IMG/VR virus record: IMGVR_UViG_3300012920_000060
Coordinates: 1-50,514 of that record
Length of the DNA stretch: 50,514 nt
Source of the DNA: a virus
Strand: one strand, 5' to 3'
In this document: one piece after another, positions 17,109 through 25,217 of the stretch
How the letters are laid out: each line of letters starts with the position of its first letter
Numbering within the stretch: the stretch's first letter is position 1
The notes under the pieces: model-generated
The model's database searches: none
What the model was told of the DNA's origin: nothing
The model's input: only the letters and a program-made list of their open reading frames with translations
Program-made: the position numbers and the translations under genes

Positions 17109-19349
17109 ATGAATAGCAAATCAACATTAGCCAAATTATTAGCTACAGAAAATATTACTGTGCAATACGGTAATTATAAAACTGCATGGTTTGATATAAA
17201 AAATAGAGTATTAGCTTTACCATTATGGAAAGATTTAAGTAATGATGTTACTGACCTATTGATTGGCCATGAAGTTGGTCATGCTTTAGAGACTCCATAC
17301 GAAGGATGGCACGATAGCCCTAAAAAATTAGAAGGTTGCCCAAGAACATATATTAATGTTGTAGAAGATGCTAGGATAGAAAGAAAAATTAAAGATAAAT
17401 ATCCTGGCTTAGTTCGTTCTTTCCAAAAAGGTTATGCAAGATTATTTGAAGAAGGTATGTTTGGTAACCAAGATTTAGATTGGGACGAAGTAAAACTAAT
17501 CGATAAAATTAATCTAAAAGCTAAAGTAGGTGCTCATTTAGATGTTCCTTTAAATGATGAAGAGATTGATTTATATAATCAGACAATGAAAACTGATACA
17601 TTTGCTGATGTGTTAGATGTTGTTAGAAAAATCCTAGCTTATACAAAAGAGAACCAAGAAGATTTACTTACACCTCCAGCAACACCTCAAAATCAAAATG
17701 AACAAGGTGAAGATAATACAGATAATGACCCTTTACCACAAGGCCATGATGACATGGATCCTATGAGTGATGATGATGAAGAGCAAGAAGCTCAAACTGA
17801 AGGTGAAGAATCTGATGAGTCAGAAGTAGAGAATGAAAGTACATCAGATGATTCTGAGGATACAAATGAATCTGAAGAAAAAGAAGCTCAGGCTCAAACT
17901 GAACCTGCCGATGAAGATACTTCTTTAACTGATGAGATGTTTAGAAAATCAGAGCATAAACTTTTAGATATGAATGAAGATGGTACTCAAACTACTGTTG
18001 GTAACGAGATGCCTAAAGAACTTAGAGATAAAGCCATTATCCCTTATAAAACATTAGCTGCTTCAAGAAAGAAAACAATTCAAAATAATTTATATTTGTA
18101 TGAATCAGATGACTATATCCAAGAGAAGAGAGCTTTCTATGATTATGAAGAAGATTTCAAAACTTATATGAAAGAAGTTAAAAAGAATGTTAACTTTGCT
18201 GTTAGAGAATTTGAAATGAGAAAAGCTGCATACAGATATACCAGAGCTCAAACAGCAAGAACTGGTTCTATCGATGTTAATAAGTTATGGTCATACAAAA
18301 CTGATGATGATATCTTTAGTAGAGTCACTAGGCTAGCTGATGCAAAAAATCATGGAATGTATATGCTTATTGATTACTCTGGTTCTATGGCAGTAACAAT
18401 GCCACAAGTTCTTGCACAGTTAATCCATTGTGTTACTTTCTGTAAAGCAGTGAATATACCATTTGATGTTTATGCATTCACTACTCAAAACCCTAGATTA
18501 TATGATAAGAGAGATGAAGATGGTAACTACACAAGATTAAGTAAGCCTGGTGAATTGGCACACTCAGGACTATCCTTACCACAACTTGTTTCATCTACTT
18601 TAAGTAAAGCTGAATATGAAGAAGCTATGTATCATATGTATGTAAGAATGCAATATGCTGAAGGTTACTGGAGCAGTGAAAGAAACATAATATCAGCATA
18701 TGAAGATTATGGTTCTACACCATTAAATGAAGCACTTATAGTTAGTACTCACAATATCAAAAAGTTTAAGAGAGTAAATAATATTGATAAAATGAATCTT
18801 ATAGTAATATCAGATGGTGATGCTAATACTTTTCATATTTCTCAAGACCATTCTGATGAACATAAAGATAGACTAGTAGATACTGGTCGTTGGTACCAAA
18901 GTAAAGTTATTATGACTATTGATGGTAAGAAGATTGAGTTAGCTAGTGCTGGTAGAAAAGGTACTAAAGATTTACTTAAGAACCTAGAAAAAAGATATGG
19001 TATTAAAACATTAGGTTTCTTTATAGCTGATGGTGCACATCAATGGAGAGGTAAGCTAGAGCATGTGTACTATGAAAATAACAAGGATGCTTATTACATG
19101 GATGATGATTTTAGAAAAGGTGTTCAAAAAGAATACACTAGAAATAAGTGTGTTCAGTTTACTGAAGCTTTAGGTTATAACGAATTCTTTTTAATTAAAG
19201 CAGGTAAAACATTAGATACTGATGCTGAAGAATTTTCTCCAGATGCAGATGCAACTAAAGGACAACTTAGTCAACAGTTCAGAAAGTTTAGTAAGTCAAA
19301 GAAAAATAACAAAGTACTTCTTACAAAGTTCGGTAAAGCCGTAGCATAA
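17109..19349 (+). CDS. CobT/VrlC-like protein: zinc metalloprotease motif plus VWA domain
   Basis: 746 residues in three parts. Residues 1-180 carry HEVGH (54-58) and YINVVEDARIE (81-91), the ligands of a gluzincin-like metalloprotease and also a CobT-like signature. Residues about 195-275 are an acidic linker. Residues about 415-700 form a von Willebrand A domain with the MIDAS motif DYSGS (422-426), later T-x-L-N-E-A and ISDGDAN. Marine T4-like phages have a VrlC-like peptidase gene directly after gene 23. A MoxR/CobS-like AAA+ partner at 27038 shares the same operator-promoter. They probably form an ATP-driven VWA machine; real cobalt chelation is unlikely without other cobalamin genes. 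Confidence 0.75.
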   Translation: MNSKSTLAKLLATENITVQYGNYKTAWFDIKNRVLALPLWKDLSNDVTDLLIGHEVGHALETPYEGWHDSPKKLEGCPRTYINVVEDARIERKIKDKYPGLVRSFQKGYARLFEEGMFGNQDLDWDEVKLIDKINLKAKVGAHLDVPLNDEEIDLYNQTMKTDTFADVLDVVRKILAYTKENQEDLLTPPATPQNQNEQGEDNTDNDPLPQGHDDMDPMSDDDEEQEAQTEGEESDESEVENESTSDDSEDTNESEEKEAQAQTEPADEDTSLTDEMFRKSEHKLLDMNEDGTQTTVGNEMPKELRDKAIIPYKTLAASRKKTIQNNLYLYESDDYIQEKRAFYDYEEDFKTYMKEVKKNVNFAVREFEMRKAAYRYTRAQTARTGSIDVNKLWSYKTDDDIFSRVTRLADAKNHGMYMLIDYSGSMAVTMPQVLAQLIHCVTFCKAVNIPFDVYAFTTQNPRLYDKRDEDGNYTRLSKPGELAHSGLSLPQLVSSTLSKAEYEEAMYHMYVRMQYAEGYWSSERNIISAYEDYGSTPLNEALIVSTHNIKKFKRVNNIDKMNLIVISDGDANTFHISQDHSDEHKDRLVDTGRWYQSKVIMTIDGKKIELASAGRKGTKDLLKNLEKRYGIKTLGFFIADGAHQWRGKLEHVYYENNKDAYYMDDDFRKGVQKEYTRNKCVQFTEALGYNEFFLIKAGKTLDTDAEEFSPDADATKGQLSQQFRKFSKSKKNNKVLLTKFGKAVA

Positions 19350-19353
19350 TATG

Positions 19354-19361
19354 TATAAATA
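19354..19361 (+). promoter_or_regulatory. T4-type late promoter TATAAATA, leaderless type
   Basis: An exact TATAAATA ends 5 nt before the ATG of the 156-aa virion protein, the same geometry as at gene 13. No ribosome site is present between them. Confidence 0.75.
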
Positions 19362-19366
19362 CTATT

Positions 19367-19837
19367 ATGGCTACATTAACTACAAACAAAAACTTTCTTA
19401 GCCCAGTAGGGTTCTCATTTAAGATTGATAGCACAACATATCCAAACCTGGAATATTTTTGTGTTGGTGCTACTTTACCAAGTTTGAGTTTATCATCAGT
19501 ACCTGCTCCTTATCGTGGAGTTAATTTAGATTTCACTGGTGATAGATTAGCTTTTGAAGATTTATCTATCCGAGCAAATATAACAGAAAATATGGAAAAC
19601 TATATTGAAACATTTGATTGGATGCATAACCTATCTCAAACAACTAATGCTGAAGGCTTTAAAGCTGATGCTACTTTACTTGTACTCACATCGCATAATA
19701 ATGTTATAAAAGAAATTAGATTTAAAGATGTGTTTCCAACAAGCTTAAGTACTGTTGAGTTTGATGCTCAAGCTGAGTCGGTAGAGTATGTACAAATGGA
19801 TATATCTTTCGCTTATACAAATTTTGAATTTAATTAA
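19367..19837 (+). CDS. Tail-tube-fold virion protein (possible gp3 or tube paralogue)
   Basis: 156 residues. NFLSPVGFSFKID, YPNLEYFCVGATLPSLSL, APYRGVNLDFTGDRLAFEDLSI and NYIETFDWMHNL follow the strand order of T4 gp19 (N-terminal strand, C-x-A-x-x-P loop, GDR-F-D-W strand, helix with W), so a tube-like fold is likely. In marine T4-like phages the slot between the VrlC-like gene and uvsY is often called gene 3 (tail completion). Its own late promoter supports a virion role. Which tail component it is remains open. Confidence 0.6.
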   Translation: MATLTTNKNFLSPVGFSFKIDSTTYPNLEYFCVGATLPSLSLSSVPAPYRGVNLDFTGDRLAFEDLSIRANITENMENYIETFDWMHNLSQTTNAEGFKADATLLVLTSHNNVIKEIRFKDVFPTSLSTVEFDAQAESVEYVQMDISFAYTNFEFN

Positions 19838-19839
19838 AT

Positions 19840-19868
19840 TTTACATATACCCAAAAATGTGGTATAAT
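19840..19868 (+). promoter_or_regulatory. Early promoter of uvsY (TTTACA-17-TATAAT)
   Basis: TTTACA (19840-19845), 17 bp, TATAAT (19863-19868), with TGTGG before the -10. The spacer begins TATACCC, shared with the promoters at 28855 and (as TGTACCC) 37271. The predicted start is 1-3 nt before the uvsY ATG, so the message is almost leaderless. Confidence 0.85.
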
Positions 19869-19876
19869 ATTATATT

Positions 19877-20323
19877 ATGAATAATTTACAGCAAATCTTA
19901 GAAATGTGGAAAAAGGATTCCGTCATCGATGAATTAAAACTCGATGACTCCTCACGAAACTCCGCAAAGCTCCATGGTAAATACTTAGAAATATTATCAG
20001 TAAATCGTATGAAACTTAAAAAAGCTGAGAATGAATTTAAGGTACTACTTAAGAACAAATGGCTGCACTATAATGGTAAATTAAGCCAAGAAGAAATTGA
20101 TGAATTAGGTTGGAACTATGACCCTCTTAATGGATTAACTATCCTTAAAGGTGATATGGATAGATTTTATGATTCCGACCCTCTTATCCAAGAACATAAA
20201 GGTAAGATACAATACCTAGAAGAAGTATGTGATACTTTAAAAGAGATACTTGAGAATATAAAATGGCGACACCAAACTATAAAGAATATGATTGAGTGGC
20301 GCAAATTTACTAGTGGAATATAA
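19877..20323 (+). CDS. uvsY: Recombination mediator UvsY
   Basis: 148 residues matching T4 UvsY (137), which loads UvsX recombinase onto gp32-coated single strands. Conserved parts are the N-terminal LQQILEMWKKDSVID, the KLHGKYLEILSVNRMKLKKAE helix (in parts), DMDRFYDSDP, and the C-terminal IKWRHQTIKNMIEWRKFTSG. Highly charged and helical, as expected for the hexameric mediator. Recombination genes uvsW, 47 and 46 follow; uvsX is 24 kb away. Confidence 0.92.
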   Translation: MNNLQQILEMWKKDSVIDELKLDDSSRNSAKLHGKYLEILSVNRMKLKKAENEFKVLLKNKWLHYNGKLSQEEIDELGWNYDPLNGLTILKGDMDRFYDSDPLIQEHKGKIQYLEEVCDTLKEILENIKWRHQTIKNMIEWRKFTSGI

Positions 20324-21215
20324 AGTACATAAATACCGATACGATAACTTTCATAAATTCGAAGAAATAATAAAACAATCTTTGGAGTCCTTAGGTTATA
20401 CCGATTCAGATAAATCATCTAAAAAACATATACCTACTGTAAATGTATATAACCATTGTCACGTTACAGAAGTAAGTAATCCAAATAGACCTATTATATT
20501 CAAACCCACTGGACCAACATCAAAACATTTTGCACTAGATACTTTAGGATACGCAAATGCTTCTACATTAGCATTTGAAAAGCCGGATTTAAATCCTGAT
20601 ATAGAACAAATGGATTGGGCTAGTATTATTGATTTAAAAAATTCTAGGTGTAATAAGTGGGATGATTCAATACTATTAAAATGGAAAGTTGGTAAAGATA
20701 TACCAGATAATCATATACTTATAATATGTCAAATGCCAGATGATGAAACTGTTAAAGGCTTTGGCTTTGGTAGACATTTTGAAAAAGTACATGATATAGT
20801 AATGAAGCTCTATAGTTTAAAAGAAAACTTTGTAGTTAAAATGCATCCTAGATGGAAAGCAAGAACTAAGTATGAAATAGACCTTTTGAAAAATTGGAAA
20901 TCTAAAGAGATAGATGTAAGAATGGGTTACGATTCTATACACGATTATTTAAGAAAAGCCAGGATGGTAATAGTAGATAATAGTACTTCTGGTATAGAAG
21001 CTCTAATGCATGAGGTACCAGTAATATCTTACGGTTGGCCTGAGTATCATTGGGCAACAAAAAAGCTTCAAACACTTACACAGCTCGAAAGATTAGTAGA
21101 TGATACTTCATGGTGGAAACAAATATATGCAAGACAGTTTACTGAATGGTATATAAATCATTATCTTTGTACTGATATAAATAATACTGTAAGAAGATTG
21201 AAAGAATTATTGTAA
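20313..21215 (+). CDS. Capsule-synthesis-like glycosyltransferase (GT-B, KpsS/LipB type)
   Basis: About 300 residues. The GTG at 20313, overlapping the uvsY stop, is taken as start; a TTG at 20292 is the alternative, and neither has a strong ribosome site. The C-terminal half has the GT-B nucleotide-sugar pattern: NFVVKMHPRWK, then YDSIHDYLRKARMVIVDNSTSG, IEALMHEVPVISYGWPEYHW. This resembles capsule polysaccharide export/synthesis proteins and CDP-glycerol transferases. Its insertion between uvsY and uvsW is unusual, since these are normally close neighbours. It might glycosylate phage DNA or virion proteins, or alter host surface; none is shown. The ATG of uvsW overlaps its stop. Confidence 0.6.
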   Translation: MEYKVHKYRYDNFHKFEEIIKQSLESLGYTDSDKSSKKHIPTVNVYNHCHVTEVSNPNRPIIFKPTGPTSKHFALDTLGYANASTLAFEKPDLNPDIEQMDWASIIDLKNSRCNKWDDSILLKWKVGKDIPDNHILIICQMPDDETVKGFGFGRHFEKVHDIVMKLYSLKENFVVKMHPRWKARTKYEIDLLKNWKSKEIDVRMGYDSIHDYLRKARMVIVDNSTSGIEALMHEVPVISYGWPEYHWATKKLQTLTQLERLVDDTSWWKQIYARQFTEWYINHYLCTDINNTVRRLKELL

Positions 21216-22711
21216 TGGAAACATTAAAAGTAAAAAAGCTCAATGAAGTGTTTATGCGTATAGATTGCGAAGCTAGTGTAGAGCGTGAATTATCAGACCA
21301 CTTTTGTTTCTTTGTTCCCGGATATAAATTTATGCCCGCATATAAAAATCGTATGTGGGATGGAAAAATTAGATTATATGATGCTAGAAGAAAGACTTTA
21401 TATGGTGGATTATATAATTATTTAGCTGAGTTTTGTGAACTGCGGGATTATACCCTAAATGAAGAAATTGGCAAAGGACAAACCCCTATAAACAAAGGGT
21501 TTCAAGCTGACATAAAACCACTTTTATCACAAATAAGCCTTTCTGTGAATGGAACTGATATATTACCCAGGGATTACCAATTAGGAGCACTCTCGCAGTG
21601 TTTATCGACTAGGAAACAGCTATTATTGTCTCCAACAGGGTCCGGTAAGAGTTTAATCATATATTTATTGATGCGACATTACCTTGAAACTGACCCTAGT
21701 AAAAAAATACTTATTATAGTTCCAACAGTCTCTCTTGTAGAACAAATGTATTCAGATTTTAGTGACTATAGTTCTAAAGAAGAAGATTGGCATACAGATG
21801 AATGGTGTAGAAGAATACACGGTGGTACTGAAAAGGGTCCTATGTTAGAAAGATGTATTATATCGACATGGCAATCAATATATAAAAAACCAGCAAATTG
21901 GTTCCAACATTTTGGTATGGTAATCGGAGATGAGGCTCACCAGTTTAAAGCTAAATCATTAACTTCTATTATGGAGAAATGTGTTAATGCTGAATATAGA
22001 TTTGGAACTACTGGTACATTGGATGGTACACAAACACATCAGTTAGTATTGGAAGGATTGTTTGGTCCAGTTTTTAAAGTCACAACTACAAAGGAACTTA
22101 TAGATAAAGAGACTCTAAGTAAGTTAGATATAGACATACTTCTTTTAAAGTACAAAGATGAAATATGTAAAGATGTATCGCAAAGAAAATACCAAGATGA
22201 ATTAGATTTTATAGTAAAATATCAACCTAGAAATAATTTCATATCTAATCTTGCTTTGGACCAAAAAGGAAATACATTAGTTTTATTTAATTATGTTGAG
22301 AAACATGGTAAGCCACTTCATAGTTTACTACAGGAAAAAATTACAGGTGATAGAAAATTATTTTATGTATCGGGTGAAACAGATGTTGATACCAGAGAAC
22401 AGGTTAGAAGTATTACCGAGAGAGAAAAAAATGCAATCATAGTTGCAAGCATAGGTACATTTTCAACAGGGATAAATATCAAAAGATTACACAATATAAT
22501 ATTTGCTTCGCCCTCAAAGAGTCAGATTCGTGTTTTACAATCGATTGGACGAGGGCTTAGGAAATCTGATAGAGATACAAAGATTTATGATATAGCTGAT
22601 GATTTACACTGGAAAAGTAAAAAGAATTATACATTGAATCATGCAGCTGAAAGAATTAAAATTTATTCTAAAGAAAAGTTCAATTACAAACTTTGGGATA
22701 TAAATATATAG
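21215..22711 (+). CDS. uvsW: DNA/RNA helicase UvsW
   Basis: Superfamily 2 helicase of the T4 UvsW type, which branch-migrates recombination intermediates and unwinds R-loops at origins to end origin-dependent replication. The N-terminal DNA-binding domain includes YKNRMWDGKIRLYD. Walker A is SPTGSGKS (139-146), DEAH is at 239-242, STWQSIYK is motif Ib-like, and QSIGRGLRK is motif VI. 498 residues compares with about 503 in T4. Its ATG overlaps the upstream stop (TAATG). Confidence 0.95.
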   Translation: METLKVKKLNEVFMRIDCEASVERELSDHFCFFVPGYKFMPAYKNRMWDGKIRLYDARRKTLYGGLYNYLAEFCELRDYTLNEEIGKGQTPINKGFQADIKPLLSQISLSVNGTDILPRDYQLGALSQCLSTRKQLLLSPTGSGKSLIIYLLMRHYLETDPSKKILIIVPTVSLVEQMYSDFSDYSSKEEDWHTDEWCRRIHGGTEKGPMLERCIISTWQSIYKKPANWFQHFGMVIGDEAHQFKAKSLTSIMEKCVNAEYRFGTTGTLDGTQTHQLVLEGLFGPVFKVTTTKELIDKETLSKLDIDILLLKYKDEICKDVSQRKYQDELDFIVKYQPRNNFISNLALDQKGNTLVLFNYVEKHGKPLHSLLQEKITGDRKLFYVSGETDVDTREQVRSITEREKNAIIVASIGTFSTGINIKRLHNIIFASPSKSQIRVLQSIGRGLRKSDRDTKIYDIADDLHWKSKKNYTLNHAAERIKIYSKEKFNYKLWDINI

Positions 22712-22716
22712 TAGAT

Positions 22717-23112
22717 ATGAAAGAATTAGACATCAGACATTTTAAGCTTATAAACGGAGATGATATCATTGGCCTAGTAGCAGATAGGAATGATGATAAC
22801 ATTATAGTAGAAAGACCTTTGGTAGTTAGTGCAACTCTCTTGGGAGGGTTTCAGTTTCAACCGTGGTTTCCATTCTCCGATAATAAAAACTTTAAGATTA
22901 TGAAATCTAATATAATAGAGCATGTTGGTGTAGCAGATGATGTGAAAGAAACCTATGTACAATTTGCTCTTAAAATAAAAGAAAAAATAACAGCGCCAAC
23001 TAAGTTTAAATCAGACGAAGAAATCCTTGCTGATTACGAGGATCGTTTAATTAATCAAATGGCAGAAGAGGGTATTATTCCTGAGGACTCGACTAAAAAG
23101 ACTATACACTAA
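22717..23112 (+). CDS. Conserved marine T4-like protein, LSm-like N-terminus
   Basis: 131 residues from the ATG at 22717 (an ATG at 22693 lies inside uvsW). The N-terminal 30 residues, FKLINGDDIIGLVAD and NIIVERPLVV, have the strand-turn pattern of small LSm/Hfq-like barrels, followed by QFQPWFPFSD. A paralogue with the same order of motifs is at 35673. The C-terminal 50 residues are acidic. Function unknown; an RNA- or ribosome-associated role is speculation. A chance or real TATAAATA (22699-22706) lies just before it. Confidence 0.6.
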   Translation: MKELDIRHFKLINGDDIIGLVADRNDDNIIVERPLVVSATLLGGFQFQPWFPFSDNKNFKIMKSNIIEHVGVADDVKETYVQFALKIKEKITAPTKFKSDEEILADYEDRLINQMAEEGIIPEDSTKKTIH

Positions 23113-23139
23113 ATTGTATATTCCCCTCCTCCGGGATAC
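23095..23139 (-). ncRNA. Candidate minus-strand small RNA (about 45 nt)
   Basis: The minus-strand promoter at 23146-23174 should start RNA near 23139. The first hairpin is UCCC/GGGA with a GGAGGAG loop, exposing a Shine-Dalgarno-like or CsrA-like GGA sequence. It is followed by the perfect stem TATACA/TGTATA (23103-23120) and then, on the minus strand, GTCTTTTT, a weak intrinsic terminator. The RNA overlaps only the last codons of the gene on the other strand. All plus-strand genes here point the other way. Existence is predicted, not shown. Confidence 0.45.
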
Positions 23140-23145
23140 TATAAT

Positions 23146-23174
23146 ATTATACCATATAAAATGCTTCGTGTAAA
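23146..23174 (-). promoter_or_regulatory. Early-type promoter on the minus strand
   Basis: Read on the minus strand: TTTACA (23174-23169), exactly 17 bp, TATAAT (23151-23146), with TGG adjoining the -10. This is the same consensus as all ten plus-strand early promoters. No minus-strand gene follows, only the small RNA candidate. Confidence 0.75.
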
Positions 23175-23210
23175 CAACTTTTTTCATATTTAAGAAAAAA
23201 AAAATAATTG

Positions 23211-23239
23211 TTTACTTTGAGTGAAAACTGTGGTATAAT
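23211..23239 (+). promoter_or_regulatory. Early promoter of gene 55
   Basis: TTTACT (23211-23216), 17 bp, TATAAT (23234-23239), preceded by CTGTGG. A short leader with GGAG precedes the ATG at 23261. It should express the late sigma factor early or in mid-infection. Confidence 0.85.
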
Positions 23240-23260
23240 AATACATTATGGAGAATATAA

Positions 23261-23830
23261 ATGACTAAAGCAAAAAACAAAGCACACTATGTCAACAACA
23301 AAGAGTTTTCTGAAGCGGTGTTCGATTATGCCATCCAGGTAAAAGAAGCTAGAGAAAACAATTCCTCAATTCCTAAAGTTACAGATTACATTGCAAGATG
23401 TTTTATTAAGATAGCCGAAGGCTTATCCCACCGACCTAACTTTGTCCGGTATACGTACAGGGAAGAAATGGTAATGGATGCAGTAGAAAATTGTTTAAGA
23501 GCCATAGGTAATTACAATATAGAAACTGCTACAAGGACAGGTAGACCAAATGCCTTTAGTTACTTTACTCAAATTTGTTACTATGCATTCATCAGAAGAA
23601 TAACAAAAGAGAAAAAGCAACAGGATATTAAATTTAAGTTTATAGAAAAAATGGGCATAGAAGATTTTACAGCCCTTGGCATGGACGAAGCTGGAGCAGC
23701 CGAAACTATGCAATATGTTGATACATTAAGACAAAGGATTAGCCAGGTCAGAGTTAAAGATACTGCTATAAAGGACTTTGCAAAAAAAGAAAAGGAGAGA
23801 GAAAAATTAGAGCTCTTTATGAAACCATGA
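23261..23830 (+). CDS. gp55: Late-transcription sigma factor gp55
   Basis: 189 residues, homologous to T4 gp55, a minimal sigma factor that recognises TATAAATA late promoters. Recognisable regions are DYIARCFIKIAEGLSHRPNF and YREEMVMDAVENCLRAIGNYN (region 2-like), then AFSYFTQICYYAFIRRITKEKKQ. The many TATAAATA sites before virion genes are its expected targets. Its gene comes directly after the early promoter at 23211. The sliding clamp (28908) and clamp loader are also encoded, the partners for clamp-activated late transcription. Confidence 0.94.
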   Translation: MTKAKNKAHYVNNKEFSEAVFDYAIQVKEARENNSSIPKVTDYIARCFIKIAEGLSHRPNFVRYTYREEMVMDAVENCLRAIGNYNIETATRTGRPNAFSYFTQICYYAFIRRITKEKKQQDIKFKFIEKMGIEDFTALGMDEAGAAETMQYVDTLRQRISQVRVKDTAIKDFAKKEKEREKLELFMKP

Positions 23831-24159
23831 AAAGAATCAAAAAAGGAATCTTTATAATTTTATTTTGGATAATAGATTGTTGGCGTATAATTATGGATAA
23901 TAGATACAATCCTTTAAGACATATTAAGGACCCATCTATACAAGGATATTTTACAATAGCACTATTCATAATGTGGTCAGGTTATTTTGGAATAGTTGCT
24001 GCATACTACATGTCTTGGCTAGGTTATAGTATCGTTACTTCTATATGGGTACACCTAGCTGTGGTTATACCAATTATGATAACTAATGGTGTGTTTAGAC
24101 AGGCTGAAGCACAAGGTGGAAACTGGATTAGCGATTATCGCAAAGAACAAAATAAATGA
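23827..24159 (+). CDS. Membrane protein of unknown function
   Basis: 110 residues with three hydrophobic segments: residues about 7-20 (GIFIILFWIIDCW), 40-62 (YFTIALFIMWSGYFGIVAAYY) and 66-88. The ATG overlaps the gene 55 stop (ATGA) and its own stop overlaps gene 47, so it is translated within the 55-47-46 operon. No motif was recognised. Possibly an inner-membrane factor acting on the host; unproven. Confidence 0.6.
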   Translation: MKRIKKGIFIILFWIIDCWRIIMDNRYNPLRHIKDPSIQGYFTIALFIMWSGYFGIVAAYYMSWLGYSIVTSIWVHLAVVIPIMITNGVFRQAEAQGGNWISDYRKEQNK

Positions 24160-25217
24160 AAGTAGCAATATTAAACGACACACATTGTGGTGTGAGAAAT
24201 TCTAGTGATATTTTTTTAAACTATCAGGATAGATTTTATACAAAGATATTTTTTCCATACCTAAAGAAAAATAACATTACACAAATATTACATCTAGGAG
24301 ATTACTATGAGCATAGGAAGTTTGTTAATTTCAAAGCGCTCAATGCTAACCGTAAACACTTCCTTGAACCGATGCGTGAGCTTGGTATTACTATGGATAT
24401 TATTCCCGGAAACCATGATGTATATTTTAAGAACACTAACGAGCTCTGTTCTCTCAAAGAACTTCTCGGACACTTTACATCAAACGTTAATATCTGTATG
24501 GAACCAACTGTATTGGATTATGATGGACTTGGAGTTGCTGTTATTCCCTGGATAAACAATAGTAACTATGAAGATTACATTAAGTTTGCCCAAACGTGTG
24601 GTGCACCAATTCTTGGAGCTCACCTGGAGTTAAAAGGATTTGATATGATGGCGGGTATGCCTAATCCACACGGTATGAATGCTGATATCTTTTCAAGATT
24701 TGAAATGGTATTATCAGGGCACTTTCATACAAAGTCATCTCAAGGTAATGTACATTATTTAGGAGCTCAGTTTGAAATGACTTGGGCTGATGTAGATGAC
24801 CCTAAGTATTTTCATATATTAGATACTGAAACCAGAGAGATTACACCAGTAAGAAATCCTCTAACGATGTTTAAGAAAGTTGTATATGATGATAGTAAAA
24901 CTGATTATGATAAAGTAGATATATCGCAATATGCGAATAAATTTATAAAATTAATTGTCTTAAAGAAAGACAACTTATATATGTTTGATAAGTTTATTGA
25001 TAGGTTGCAAAACATTGATACATATGAATTGAAAATAGCTGAAAGCTTTGAAGAGTATCTGGGAGAAAGCGTAGAAGACGAGAAAATATCCCTGGAAGAT
25101 ACTACTGTACTTTTGGATTCTTATGTAGAAGCTGTTGACACAGACCTAGATAAAGAACATATCAAGGTGGAATTGAGAAAGCTATATACTGAAGCACAAA
25201 ACTTGGAAGTAGTATGA
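24156..25217 (+). CDS. gp47: Recombination endonuclease subunit gp47 (SbcD/Mre11-like)
   Basis: Metallophosphoesterase nuclease that with gp46 resects DNA ends for recombination-dependent replication. Metal-site motifs in order: LNDTHCG (residues 6-12), HLGDYYEHRKF, IPGNHDVYF, and SGHFHTKS. 353 residues compares with 339 in T4. It overlaps the upstream membrane-protein gene and gene 46 by 4 bp each, so subunits are made together. Confidence 0.96.
   Translation: MKVAILNDTHCGVRNSSDIFLNYQDRFYTKIFFPYLKKNNITQILHLGDYYEHRKFVNFKALNANRKHFLEPMRELGITMDIIPGNHDVYFKNTNELCSLKELLGHFTSNVNICMEPTVLDYDGLGVAVIPWINNSNYEDYIKFAQTCGAPILGAHLELKGFDMMAGMPNPHGMNADIFSRFEMVLSGHFHTKSSQGNVHYLGAQFEMTWADVDDPKYFHILDTETREITPVRNPLTMFKKVVYDDSKTDYDKVDISQYANKFIKLIVLKKDNLYMFDKFIDRLQNIDTYELKIAESFEEYLGESVEDEKISLEDTTVLLDSYVEAVDTDLDKEHIKVELRKLYTEAQNLEVV

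Noticed and set aside
22699-22706. TATAAATA at the end of uvsW as a late promoter
   Set aside because: It lies in coding sequence 10 nt before an ATG and fits the octamer, but AT-rich codons can make it by chance; noted in the 22717 entry, not listed as a feature.
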